Positions 1 through 9,852 of a stretch of 64,000 nucleotides of DNA are shown in pieces. The translations under genes were made by a program, and so were the position numbers. The notes beneath the pieces are model-generated. The model searched no databases and had not been told where the DNA came from. It saw only the letters and a list, made by a program, of their open reading frames with translations. The stretch's first letter is position 1. Every line of letters begins with the position of its first letter. Origin of the DNA: Euborellia annulipes (lineage: Eukaryota; Arthropoda; Insecta; Dermaptera; Anisolabididae); the NCBI GenBank assembly GCA_023213315.1, contig JAKCPI010007899.1, forward strand, positions 178,544-242,543, read 5' to 3'.

Positions 1-1084
1 TATATTTTCCCATAATAATATATTTATTTATTAACTGTCCGATTGTTTGATTTAATAAATATTAATTGTATGTTATATTAATTTCTTTTAAATTATTAAA
101 GAGTATTTATTATTAAAAAAATTATTTTGATTTTTTTTTTTTAATTGAAAAAATGAATGCTTCAATTTTTTAACGTCATGTTAACGGACGTTGTAACGCT
201 TATTAAAATAACACCTCCGTATTATATCTTGACATATTGATTAGATAACGAATATATAATTACATCTTATTTAATTAAATTAGATTTATTTGAATTAATT
301 TTCCGCTTCTTTAATATTTGTCATTCGAATTTTATCTCAGCGTTAGAATCTCCTGAGAATCAAAGATGGTGTTAACAATACACAATTAAATGGTAGGCTA
401 TATTTACCACTTGGGCCTGGAAGATGTGAGTGTGTGGTTTGTATTCAGCTCTTAAAAGTTGAAACAAGGCATTTTGACAAGCTAATGATAGGGTTCGCAC
501 TATAGTTCAGGGTACGTTGGCCCGAACCCTTCGCCTGTGTCATTAGAAATCATTACTCGTCCTATTTTAGTCAAAATTTCAGATGAAAACGTGATATTTC
601 GAATATTAGTTGATAAAAGTGAGAAGAGGCGGATGTTTTGGTCGACGAACCTTCTTATCTCGATCAGTCTTAGCAATACAATTCATAAGAGATGCGAATT
701 TTTACACACACCTGAACTCTAAATATAATAGACGAGCTGGTTGGTATTTTTCTTATCAAATTTGGCTGAGTCAGTTTAAATTTTACCTAGAAAAAATCTT
801 ATAGATACGATCTTTAAGCTTTTTTTTCTCCTTTTATCTTTTAGCACTTCTTATTCTTTGATGAAATATGAGGATATGATTTTATTAGCCATTCTCTAAA
901 TGTATTACGAATCCCATATTTTTTTTTTATTTTGCGGTTGATGGGAACTCAAATATTTTTTATTATTATATGATCAGAAAATCTTCTACGGCGAAGTCTG
1001 CCGAAGTCGAGCTGCCTGACTTGAATGTAATATAATGCTTGACGTAGGCCTAAAAGAGATTTAATTGTTAATTAAATTTTTTGG
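1..1084. other. AT-rich stretch, no feature recognised
   Basis: Very AT-rich DNA with poly-A/T runs. Two overlapping short open frames near 540-800 have no recognisable motif. I see no inverted repeat and no match to the repeat families found elsewhere in the window. Confidence 0.5.
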
Positions 1085-1200
1085 TGATGGAGTCAGAGAA
1101 ATAACAAGATGTTTGCAGCCAAATTTGCTTTTATTTAAATTTTCGCCCTCACAGCTGACGTTTCGGCCTGAGGTCTAGGCCATTTTTAGAGCCGGCTGGC
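1085..1200 (-). mobile_element. Half element with degraded hammerhead-like core
   Basis: On the minus strand, 1148-1200 reads as a changed core (CTAAAAA where CTGATGA is expected), a strong stem II (GGCCTaga/cctcAGGCC type) and then GAAACGTC. The two flanks pair imperfectly (CGGCT with AGCTG), as stem I would. The same GACGTTTCGG motif marks the foldback elements elsewhere in the window; here only one arm is present. The family call rests on that shared motif. Confidence 0.5.
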
Positions 1201-1742
1201 AATAATCAAATTAGTGCATTAGCTTCCATGTTCCAAACAGACCCTCAAGATTTATTTCACTCTTCAATTTATATTATTAAAATTCCTATACGGGCCCTTT
1301 GAAGTGGTATTTCATATATAGAGTAAGAGAAAATAAAAATAAAGGAGAAGCATAAAAGGGGAACTCAACTGCGGGAACTGAGAAGATGCCTTTTGAGATT
1401 GGACTTGAAAGTCTGAATATTGTAGGTTTTGGGGAAGATAGACGCAGGGAGCTTGTTCCATTTGCCGAAGGTCATGGGGACAAAGGAAGATTGGAATTGA
1501 CTAGTTCAATTGCCTAAGCTTAAGACACATCAGGCACTTGTGGTTGCGGCTGTACTACATGGGAAAATATTAATATTTTATTATATAATTTTTCATTCAC
1601 TCAACTTCTATTCGGTAATCGAAATTTGTGTTATTAATCACACCATTTTTTAATTACTTCAATTCTGATTTTAGTATTAAATTTTATTTTACTTCCAAAT
1701 TTATATTATCATAATGTATATATATTATTAATTGAGATATGA
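1201..1742. other. Intergenic, nothing recognised
   Basis: AT-rich. A patch of slightly higher GC content at 1370-1560 has no frame or repeat that I can name. Confidence 0.4.
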
Positions 1743-1829
1743 AAAATTATATAATTTAATAAAATAAAATATTTTATCTGATAATTTTGGGGCGTATAAA
1801 ATTTAAAACATTTAAGATATTAGCTATAT
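1743..1829 (-). repeat. 87-bp direct repeat, copy at the gene 3' end
   Basis: Identical to 7363-7449 except at one position (1751 against 7371). Read on the minus strand in the frame of the KSPK repeats, this copy encodes the last residues of the Ki-67-like protein (IANILNVLNFIRPKIIR, then TAA at 1776-1774) plus the start of the 3' UTR. The other copy lies about 90 bp upstream of the gene's ATG. The pair is best read as the tails of two tandem gene copies, one of which is now lost. Confidence 0.85.
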
Positions 1830-3063
1830 TTGAATTTGAATTGATGTTTTGAGGTGTCTTAAAAAAATCCACTAAAGGTTCAATTTGAGATAAATCATTT
1901 CGAGGAGACTTTGACGTTGTTCGAGACGAAAATAATTATTTTATTCCTTTTAGGTTTGATAATCTATTTTTTGGTGATTTCCGTCTTTGAGAAGTTGGAA
2001 ACACTTTTTTAATTCTTTTAACATTATCCACAATATTATCTGGCGATTTTTGAGCATGAGTTTCTAATAACTTCCCTATTCCCGAGATATCTAATGAGTC
2101 ATTTTTAGGTGATTTCTGCTCTTTGGAAGTCCCTGAAGGATGAAAGTATACACGAGTTCCTTTCTGTGACAAATCCAAAATAGGCATTGAATCTAAAATA
2201 AGTGATTCAGTATTTGCTGAAGGCGAAGGGATCAAACTTTTCTTTATTGATAAACGTGATGAATTAAGGGATTTTTTTTCACTTCTACTTAATCTTGAAG
2301 ATCTATCTTTATTCTCTTTGAAATTTTTATTTTTTCAGTAGGAGTTTTAATATGAGAATTACGTTTGCCTGATATTTTGGTTTTATCTAATGATTTTGAG
2401 GGTTCCAATTTTAATTTCTTTGCTGTATGAACAGGTGAAGAAAGAGATCTTGGAGTTCTTGGCGATCGACTCTGCTCGAACAATTTCTTGGTTCCTTCGA
2501 CATCGGTTAAATCATTTTTGGGTGATTTCTGAGCTTTTGGAGTTGCAAACAATTTATTGGTTCCTTTGACATCGGTTAAATCATTTTTCGGTGATTTCTG
2601 AGTTTTCGGGGTTGCAAATATTTTCTTCGTTCCTTTGATGTTGGTCAAATCATTTTTAGGCGATTTCTGAGCTTTGGTAGTTGCAAACAATTTCTTGGTT
2701 TCTTTGATGTTGGTCAAATCATGTTTGGGTGTTTTCTGAGTTTTCGGGGTTGCAAACATTTTCTTGGTTCCTTTGAAGTTGGTCAAATCATTTTTAGGCG
2801 ATTTCTGAGCTTTGGGAGTTGCAAACAATTTCTTGGTTCCTTTGATGTTAGTCAAATCATTTTTAGGTGATTTCTGACCTTTGGGAGTTGCAAACAATTT
2901 CTTGGTTCCTTTGTTGTTAGTCAAATCATTTTTAGGTGATTTCTGACCTTTGGGAGTTGCAAACAATTTCTTGGTTCCTTTGATGTTAGTCAAATCATTT
3001 TTAGGTGATTTCTGACCTATGGGAGTTGCAAACAATTTCTTGGTTCCTTTGATGTTGGTCAAA
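1774..3063 (-). pseudogene. Broken C-terminal part of the Ki-67-like gene
   Basis: Continues the gene read from 7272. One extra A in the codons around 3063-3067 (aaatcaattttt against aaatcattttt in the sister repeats) puts TGA in frame at 3066-3064. The next frame (3101 to 2289) carries eight further 23-residue repeats and then a second copy of the linker seen upstream (TAKKLKLEPSKS). A second frameshift with a short deletion lies near 2315-2330, after which the true frame resumes as RSSRLSRSEKKSLNSSRL, homologous to the upstream SRISRSNKKSLNSSRL. A third lesion is TAA at 1938-1936, in the place where sister units have AAA (KGTKKLF becomes KGIK-stop-LFSS). Beyond it the same frame still reads KSPRNDLSQIEPLVDFFKTP and ends at 1774. 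Three lesions suggest decay. Homopolymer errors could explain the indels but not the nonsense codon as easily. Confidence 0.75.
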
Positions 3064-3497
3064 TCAATTTTTGGGTGATTTCTGAGTTTTCGGGGTTGCA
3101 AACATTTTCTTGGTTCCTTTGATGTTGGTCAAATCATTTTTAGGCGATTTCTGAGCTTTGGGAGTTGCAAACAATTTCTTGGTTCCTTTGATATTAGTCA
3201 AATCATTTTTGGGTGATTTCTGAGTTTTCGGTGTTGCAAACATTTTCTTGGTTTCTTTGATGTTGGTCAAATCATTTTTAGGTGATTTCTGAGCTTTGGG
3301 AGCTGCAAACAATTTCTTGGTTCCTTTGATGTTAGTCAAATCATTTTTGGGTGATTTCTGAGTTTTCGGGGTTGCAAACAATTTCTTGGTTCCTTTGATG
3401 TTGGTCAAATCATTTTTAGGTGATTTCTGAGTTTTTGAAGACACTATTTTTTTAATTTTTTTAACATCAGATAATTTATTTTTAGGGGACTTTTCTT
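2476..3497 (-). repeat. 69-bp coding minisatellite, about 15 units
   Basis: Tandem 69-bp units, each encoding 23 residues, begin KSPKNDLTNIKG and end FATPKxQ. I count one diverged leading unit, five intact units, one unit split by the frameshift at about 3065, and eight more. Each unit has SP and TP dipeptides followed by Lys, which is the CDK substrate pattern. Units differ mainly at the residues after FATP (KTQ, KAQ, KGQ), in an alternating order that suggests duplication of pairs of units. Confidence 0.9.
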
Positions 3498-5244
3498 TAA
3501 GACCAGATAAACGTTTTTTTGACGGTTTAAATTCTATCATTTTCTTTGATGTATTAAGAGAACGCATTTCTTTAATTTCTGATAAGTTCAAAATATTTTC
3601 AAGAGCTTTTGTGTTTTCTGCTTCATTTATATTTGGAAGTCTTAAAGATTTTCTTTTAGATTCTAAGGTAGAAAATGACACATTTTTCAATTCAGAATAT
3701 ATTTTGGAAGTATTTCTTAAAATTGATCGAACCGAATGATTTTCTTTTTTGATAGATATCCCTTCCATTGAAGGATAGTATATCATAGATGTATTCGGCA
3801 TTGACAAATCTAAATAAGACATTGAATCTAAAACATTTGGTTCAGGGGAAGGAATCAATCTTTTCTTTATTGATAAACGTGATGAATTTAGTGATTTTTT
3901 GTTAGATCTACTTATTCTTGAAGATTTACTTTTATTGTCTATGTTGGAAATTTTTCTTTTTTGAGAATTTGATCCAATTGATGATCTTTTAATTTTACTA
4001 TATGCTAAAACAGTAGGTGTTTTAATTTGAGAATTAAGTTTGGCTGTAATTTTGGTTTTATCAAATGATTTTGGAGGTTCTAATTTTAATTTCTTCGCTG
4101 TATGGTTTTCTGAAGAAAGAGATCTCGGAGTTCTTGGGGATTTCTCTTTTAAATTCTTTTTTATTGTCTGGTCGATTTTAGAAAGAGTATTTTTTTCTTG
4201 ATAATTAAATCTTGTCTCTCTCATTTTTATTGAAGGTAATGTCTGAGGATGTAACACTTTTGAGGCGTTTAAATTTCTTGGAGAATTTTTTGTCATAGCT
4301 TTTGGACTATTAATTATTTTTTCAAATAACGGTGTATTTTGTTTAGAAGTCCAAACTTTTTTAGGAATTTTAGAAATTTGTAATTTATTTGCAATATTTT
4401 GCGATTTTGTTATGACAAGTGATTCTGGAGATTGTTTATCCGAAGAGTGTTTTGATTTTGGTGTATTCTTTATAATGTGAAGGGAAGTTTCGGTCATTAT
4501 TTTCCTACTTAAAAGAACTTTGTTTGGCGATTTTGGAGTCTTGATTGACTTCAATGGAGTTTTTAAAGATTTCCTCAGAGGTTTTGGTGTTTTAGCTTTG
4601 GGAGATGTTTTTACTTTAACTTTTGGTGTTTTTATCTGTGAGCTTTCTATCTCTTTCAAAGGTATTTTGGTAATGGAATTTGTTGTTGAAGGGGTGTTGT
4701 TAGGTTTTCTTGGCGTTTTGGGTAATGAACTTGTGGTTTTGGATGGAGAGAAGGAAGTTTTTCGAGTTTCAGTTACAGAGTTAGTCGTTAATGGAGATCT
4801 CAGTTTCCTTGGTGTTTTGGACTTTGCAGATGGAGTTTTAGTTAAAGACTTTTTCGCTTTTAGTGAAATTTCAGGACTTTGATTAACAGAGTTAGTCGAT
4901 TTCCTATTTGTTTTAAATGATGAAGCTGGGGATTTAGATGGAGATTTTTCTGCTCTAGGTGATTTCATTTTTGGTGAAATTCTTGGTCTTGTGTTCACGT
5001 AGTTGGTCGATAAAGGAGTTTTAGATTTTCTTGGTGTTTTGAGCATTACAGTTGGGGTTTTAGATGGAGACTTTATTGTTTTTAGTCTTGAGGAAGGAGA
5101 TGTTGCTTTCGATTGAAAATTTTCTGTTGTAGGTGATTTTGTTTTTCGTGCACTTTTTGGAGTTTTAGCCAGAGAGTTTGTCGTTGAAGGTGATCTCAGT
5201 TTCCTTGGTGTTTTGGAATTTGGAGATGGGGTTTTAGATAAAGA
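3064..5244 (-). CDS. Ki-67-like repeat protein, second coding segment
   Basis: Open frame of 726 codons plus stop, in phase with the first segment if 6093-5245 is removed. The start at TCT (5244-5242) follows an in-frame TAG that supplies the AG of a putative acceptor. Contents in order: the rest of a 136-residue repeat unit (SLSKTPSPNSKTPRKL); a diverged fourth unit from 5046; a long basic Ser/Pro region rich in KTPK, KSPK and RSLSS motifs; a linker (RLSIKKRLIPSPEP, then LDSMSYLDLS); a KNVSF motif; then the 23-residue repeats up to the frameshift. The composition is very rich in Lys, Ser, Thr and Pro with almost no Cys or Trp, as in chromosome-coating proteins such as Ki-67. No catalytic domain is visible. 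The family call rests on the FHA-like N-terminus, the CDK-type repeats and the PP1-type motif together. It could instead be a lineage-specific FHA repeat protein. Confidence 0.7.
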   Translation of the reverse strand, partial: SLSKTPSPNSKTPRKLRSPSTTNSLAKTPKSARKTKSPTTENFQSKATSPSSRLKTIKSPSKTPTVMLKTPRKSKTPLSTNYVNTRPRISPKMKSPRAEKSPSKSPASSFKTNRKSTNSVNQSPEISLKAKKSLTKTPSAKSKTPRKLRSPLTTNSVTETRKTSFSPSKTTSSLPKTPRKPNNTPSTTNSITKIPLKEIESSQIKTPKVKVKTSPKAKTPKPLRKSLKTPLKSIKTPKSPNKVLLSRKIMTETSLHIIKNTPKSKHSSDKQSPESLVITKSQNIANKLQISKIPKKVWTSKQNTPLFEKIINSPKAMTKNSPRNLNASKVLHPQTLPSIKMRETRFNYQEKNTLSKIDQTIKKNLKEKSPRTPRSLSSENHTAKKLKLEPPKSFDKTKITAKLNSQIKTPTVLAYSKIKRSSIGSNSQKRKISNIDNKSKSSRISRSNKKSLNSSRLSIKKRLIPSPEPNVLDSMSYLDLSMPNTSMIYYPSMEGISIKKENHSVRSILRNTSKIYSELKNVSFSTLESKRKSLRLPNINEAENTKALENILNLSEIKEMRSLNTSKKMIEFKPSKKRLSGLKEKSPKNKLSDVKKIKKIVSSKTQKSPKNDLTNIKGTKKLFATPKTQKSPKNDLTNIKGTKKLFAAPKAQKSPKNDLTNIKETKKMFATPKTQKSPKNDLTNIKGTKKLFATPKAQKSPKNDLTNIKGTKKMFATPKTQKSPKN
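3673..3687 (-). other. KNVSF motif, candidate PP1 docking site
   Basis: The frame reads ELKNVSFSTLESK. K-x-V-S-F fits the RVxF class of protein phosphatase 1 docking motifs. Ki-67 and its partner-like protein Repo-Man (CDCA2) each carry such a motif. It lies between the linker and the 23-residue repeats. That it works as a docking site is inference. Confidence 0.5.
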
Positions 5245-6093
5245 CTAATTATGTATTTCATTTTGGGATGAAATAAAAATGGCAATTTCAATTCAATATA
5301 TTTATTTCGGAGTAAGTTACATAGTGACAGGATGAATCCACCAACTACAGGTCTGTCTTTCTTATGTCTAGAAGGGTTTATATATCATTAATTTAGAAGG
5401 GGGAGAGTTGGCGAAAGTATCCTCTTATGAGTAGTGGGAGACATTCTTGTGTTATTTTGAAATAGGTAAACAGTTATCAAATTTGTTTCTAAAAGCTTAT
5501 TAGCTAGAGAAAGCAGAATCTATTTTATAAATAAATAGATTACTTAAATGACATACAAAATAATAATCAACTAATAAGTAGGAGAAGGAAACCAGCGCCT
5601 CTTTTTCCACCATACACACTATTTATTTGCAAATATTTCGGGTTGCAGTACGCCACCCATCACTATGAGAATGGCAAGCATTTATACAAACAGAGGCAAA
5701 AATATAGACGACATCCACCACCAAAACTATGTAAGCCCATTTTTGAATATTTTCTGTATGATAATTTTATAATTTTATTTTATTTTATTTTATATTTTAC
5801 ATTGTATATATAGTCGCTGCACTGATGATGGGTGGCGTACTGCAACCCGAAATATTTGCAAATAAATAGTGTGTATGGTGGAAAAAGAGGCTCTGGTTTC
5901 CTTCTCCTACTTATTAATTTCAACTATCAACGAATAATAATTAACTTATAATATATAAATAAAGAGAAAATAGATCACTTAGATGATTCATACTAATAAA
6001 TGATTTATAATTAATTAGAGTTATGAATGATCACTTCTTGGTTCATATAATGAGCCACGAGGTGTATCATATATTATATGTATAATATATTAC
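5245..6093 (-). other. TSD-flanked insertion that can act as a GT-AG intron
   Basis: On the minus strand the repeat codons AAAGTCT (to 6094) are followed by GTAATA (donor GT at 6093-6092). The repeat resumes after ATTAG (AG at 5246-5245) with TCTTTATCT. The uninterrupted sister unit reads AAAGTCTTTATCT, so AGTCT is duplicated at 6098-6094 and 5246-5242, a 5-bp target duplication. Splicing at GT-AG adds only one Ser codon and keeps the frame. Without splicing the protein ends at 6067 after VIYYTYNI. The segment carries a foldback element with hammerhead-like arms. Splicing itself is not shown by the sequence. Confidence 0.7.
5572..5916. mobile_element. Foldback element with hammerhead-like arms, inside the intron-like segment
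   Basis: Arms of about 95 bp (5572-5666 and 5823-5916) are reverse complements, with ends TAATAAGTAGGAGAAGG and CCTTCTCCTACTTATTA. The right arm reads CTGATGA (5822-5828), a GGGT/ACCC stem, then GAAA and the palindrome TATTTGCAAATA. The left arm has the same stem and palindrome, but its CTGATGA is changed. The base expected to pair with A15.1 (U16.1) is A in both arms, so the ribozyme is probably dead. Confidence 0.75.
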
Positions 6094-7272
6094 AGACTTT
6101 TTTGCTTTTAGAGAAATTTCTGGACTTTGGGTCACAGAGTTAGTCGATAGAGGAGTTATTGATTTTCTAGTTGCTTTAGATGAAACTGGAGTTTTAGATG
6201 GCGATTTTTCTGGTCTAGGTGATTTAATTTTTGGTGAAGTTCTTGGTCTTGTGGTCACGTAGCTTGTCGGTAAAGGAGTTTTAGATTTTCTTGGTGTTTT
6301 GAGCATTGCAGATGGGGTTTGAGATGGAGACTTTATTGTTTTTGGTGAATGTTGTGAAGTTTTGGTTAGAGAGTTTCTTGGTGAAGAAGATGTTGCGTTG
6401 GATTGAAAATTTTCTGTAGTACGTGATTTTGTTTTTCGTGCACTTTTTGGAGTTTTAGCCACGGAGTTTGTCGTTGAAGGTGATCTCAGTTTCCTTGGTG
6501 TTTTGGAATTTGGAGATGGGGTTTTAGATAAAGACTTTATTGCTTTTAGTGAAATTTCTGAACTTTGGGTAACAGAGTTAATCGATAGAGGAGTTATTGA
6601 TTTTCTAGTTGCTTTAGATGATGAAGCTGGAGTTTTAGATGGAGATTTTTCTGGTCTAGGTGATTTAATTTTTGGTGAAGTTCTTGGTCTTGTGGTCACG
6701 TAGTTAGTGGGTAAAGGAGTTTTAGATTTTCTTGGTGTTTTGAGCATTACAGTTGGGGTTTTAGATGGAGACTTTATTGTTTTTAGTCTTGAGGAAGGAG
6801 ATGTTGCTTTCGATTGAAAATTTTCTGTTGTAGGTGATTTTGTTTTTCGTGCACTTTTTGGAGTTTTAGCCAGAGAGTTTGTCGTTGAAGGTGATCTCAG
6901 TTTCCTTGGTGTTTTGGAATTTGGAGATGGGGTTTTAGATAAAGTCTTTTTTGCTTTTAGAGAAATTTCTGGACTTTGGGTCACAGAGTTAGTCGATAGA
7001 GGAGTTATTGATTTTCTAGTTGCTTTAGATAAAGCTGGAGTTTTAGATGGAGATTTTTCTGGTCTAGGTGATTTAATTTTTGGTGAAGTTCTTGGTCTTG
7101 TAGTCACGTAGGTTGTCGGTAAAGGAGTTTTAGATTTTCTTGGTGTTTTGAGCATTATCCTGATATGACATTCAGGATCTCCTCCAATTTTGCACGATTT
7201 CTCAGTAATTGAATAAATTGATCCGACGTCCTCGTTGTTATTTAGAACTTTTAGAGATCCATAAATAGGCAT
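6094..7272 (-). CDS. Ki-67-like protein, first coding segment with partial FHA domain
   Basis: 393 codons from ATG at 7272-7270 to the putative donor at 6093. Residues 1-39 (GSLKVLNNN, then SITEKSCKIGG and ECHIRI) match the beginning of the Ki-67 FHA domain, where a G-x-G/G-x-ECDIRI stretch follows the first strands. The FHA domain normally runs about 100 residues, but here it stops after HIRI and passes without an intron into MLKTPRKSKTP, the start of the first 136-residue repeat. The phosphothreonine-binding Ser/His loops are therefore missing. Ki-67 coats mitotic chromosomes and is phosphorylated by CDK1 at SP/TP sites, which are frequent here. The start codon has a purine at -3 (AGCAATGC). 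The short FHA piece could reflect deletion, a missing exon or mis-assembly of repeats. Confidence 0.7.
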
Positions 7273-7362
7273 TGCTTGCTGAATATTTGCTGTTTCTTTT
7301 TTAATTCACATCTATGAATAATCAAATATTGAAAATAATTAAAATATACACTTGTTTTAACT

Positions 7363-7449
7363 AAAATTATGTAATTTAATAAAATAAAATATTTTATCTG
7401 ATAATTTTGGGGCGTATAAAATTTAAAACATTTAAGATATTAGCTATAT
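7363..7449 (-). repeat. 87-bp direct repeat, copy upstream of the gene
   Basis: Matches 1743-1829 with one mismatch. On the minus strand it contains the same C-terminal codons and stop (NILNVLNFIRPKIIR), but upstream of it (7450 onward) there is only AT-rich DNA, not the repeats. It is probably the tail of a lost tandem paralogue. It also happens to lie in what would be the promoter region of the present gene. Confidence 0.85.
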
Positions 7450-9621
7450 AAAATAATATATTAAAAAAAAAAATATTATTATCTTTAAATTATAACCGAC
7501 GCTTTGAAGCAAATTTAAATTCCAAAATTTAATTAACACCCCATTAAATCTTTCCATCCAAATTCCAATTAAGAGTCTTTATTATCCTACTTTTACATGG
7601 TCTTAGTACCAAAACCCTTAAAGATCTAAGTGAGGCCAAATTTTATGTATGAATAAAACGGATAGAGCTTATTTTTTTAAAATAAAATCTTAATTTGTAA
7701 AATCTAGTCAACTTTTTTTGTCTATATAAATTAAAATATCATAAATAAGTGAATGCGACTACGAGCTAGTGCTACGAGCTAAGATTGCTTGTCTTTTGGC
7801 TTATCTTTCCTCTTGTTTCTACACCAACTCCGAACCATTGAAATACAGTAAAGACAAAACTGTATTTTATATTATTTCACTCCTGAATGACCTACATTTC
7901 CATAATCATAGACAAATTTTGATAATAATATTTAAGGGCACATTTGTATTTTATTCCCCAGGAAATAATTATATATTTTAGAGGGGGGGGGGGAGGGTCG
8001 GAAGTTTCTACCTGGACGGTTTTCAAGGTTTGCCTTTGGGTTGAAATCGAGGTCCTTTCAAAAGTATTCCTTCCCTCTCGGTTCTCAGACTCTGAAAAGA
8101 ATCACATTCAAGACTCAATGGACCTCTAATTTATTAAGTATTATCTTACCGGAACAAACCAATCCAAGTAGAACGTTTTCGACAAATTTATACATAAATA
8201 AAAGCAAAGGCTAAATCTCGTAAATAATAAATAATCGGGGGTTTCTCTAAGTGTGATATCACAATTCAAAGTTGAATTTATAAATTTTTTAAGTTTGAAA
8301 AGATGGGATGAGACTTGTATACTAAAAAAAAAAAATGGTCAAATGATTTTCGCAAGAAAGAAAAATGGAGTGATTATCTGAGTGACACGGGAAAAATGTA
8401 CAAAAAAAAAAAAAAAAAAAATTATTTCAGGAATTACTAGTAACAGATTTTAAGATCTTAAAAAAAAAATTTATAGAGATAAACAAGTCACAAGTTATCG
8501 AAAATTTTGAGGTTAGGTTAAACTTAAAACGGGGCCTCGGCATTATAATTTAAATAGGGATTTAATCTAGATTTTAGGCTTAAAATACTTATATGAATTA
8601 GGATTTTGCTAAAATGCTTTTTAAATCGTCTTAAAACGTTGTTTAAGGTTTTATAAATTAGGGGATTAATTCCTACATCTGCAATATTTTTTTTTTTTTG
8701 TGTGTTAACAAAATAACTAAAAAACGTAATTTGATATTTAAATTAGGTTTAAAAATATTAAATTTGCAGATTATATACCTTTCTCCTCTATAAGAGTCGG
8801 GTCAATAAAAATTCATTTTTTATATCATTGAGTGGGCCAAATTGAATGGAAAAATAAAAATTTTAATATCTCTCAAGGGCTTTGAATTTATTTTTTTAAT
8901 TTTCTGCTAAATGAACTCAATGAATAAATAATTTTAGTTTCATAAATTTAAGTGGAAAATGAATGTAGTGTATGATGATTCTTCATATCATATTTGAAAA
9001 ATATATAAACAAGTATGAGCTATTAAAATGTTAATGAGTAAAAAATACTAATTGAATTTTACAGAACTAAATGCATTTGTTTTATTCGACTCAGCTGCTT
9101 TAAGAGATATGAATAACTTTGAATGAACATATAAAATTATATATACACTCTGCTCTTCACCATTAAAAGGATTTAAGAATCTTCTATTTACTTTGGGTTT
9201 ATTTTAACTAAGGGAAATATAAAAAAAAATTTATTATTCTATATGATGAATCAGTGAGTAAACGTGTAATCCCGTCTCTTTCCTCAATTTATGACCAAAC
9301 AAAGGCACAAGCTGCTTTCGATTTGGCCATTTTTCATGTAAATTTCATTTCATTTACTCAGTTGGGGGGGGGGGGGTAAAAATCAAATTAGAAAATTTTG
9401 ATATGATCTATTTCGCTCTTAGGAATTTACATGATTTTTATCGATCGTAATAATATTATTTTTTATTTTACTTTAATTTACTTATATAAAAATATTATGA
9501 TAATTTGGTTGTGAATCTTGATCCAAGACTTTGCAGCGACAATCGTTGCTAGTCCGCCTTAAAAGAAAAATTCACTCAAAAACAAAAAAAAAACAATAAT
9601 AATGATATGGTATTTCGTGAG
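7450..9621. other. Intergenic, no gene recognised
   Basis: AT-rich DNA with many A runs and two G runs (about 7982 and 9365). Short frames at 7769-8129 have no motif and overlap a G run. No TIRs seen. Confidence 0.45.
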
Positions 9622-9852
9622 CTCAGGGGCCCACAACTTGTGGGTACGTGGATGGCGACCACGAGCTGCCCTAGCTGGGACTGGCAGTACTTCTGTTCTT
9701 TGCATGTCAGTCAGTCTCTTTCCTTCAATATTTACAACAGGCGTTAGGCCGTGCGATGGGCCGGCCTGTTCTATTCCTTCCCGGTCGCAAAACCCCCCAC
9801 CCCCTCCGCCGACCCCGCACCGCGGGATAAAGGTGAAGAAAGAAGAAGATAG
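9622..9852 (+). mobile_element. SINE with 5S-rRNA-like head
   Basis: Starts CTCAGGGGCCCACA and contains GTACGTGGATGGCGACCAC, which resembles the box C part of 5S rRNA (GTACTTGGATGGG..GACC). It then runs through AGCTGGGACTGGCAGTAC and GGCCGGCCTGTTCT to the tail GCCGACCCCGCACCGCGGG and a GAAGAAAGAAG end. GGTATTTC is found on both sides (about 9609 and 9854), a likely short target duplication. The same element recurs at 26.9, 34.9, 48.2 and 51.8 kb. Confidence 0.8.

Larger units (their letters stand above)
5044..7155 (-). repeat. 408-bp coding tandem repeat (136-residue units)
   Basis: Units start at the Met of MLKTPRKSKTP at 7155, 6747, 6306 and 5046. Spacings are 408, 441 and 1260 bp; subtracting the 849-bp GT-AG segment from the last leaves 411, which is 408 plus the duplicated TCT codon. 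Each unit repeats the same blocks: RPRTSPKIKSP, EKSPSKTP, NSVTQSPEISLKA, SKTPRKLRSP. The stretches at 5047-5241 and 6748-6942 are almost identical at the DNA level, so copying or gene conversion is recent. Confidence 0.9.

Noticed and set aside
1743..1829. Long terminal repeat of a retroelement bracketing the gene
   Set aside because: The repeat encodes the end of the protein and its stop codon and lacks primer-site or LTR signals; tandem gene duplication explains it better.
2476..3497. Evenly spaced repeats that look like a CRISPR array
   Set aside because: The 69-bp units have no spacers, are in frame and encode a repeated peptide in an animal-type gene.
4520..4882. Plus-strand open frame of 120 codons
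   Set aside because: It is the antisense shadow of the repeat-rich minus-strand gene. The similar plus frames at 6503-6703 and 6914-7111 are shadows too.
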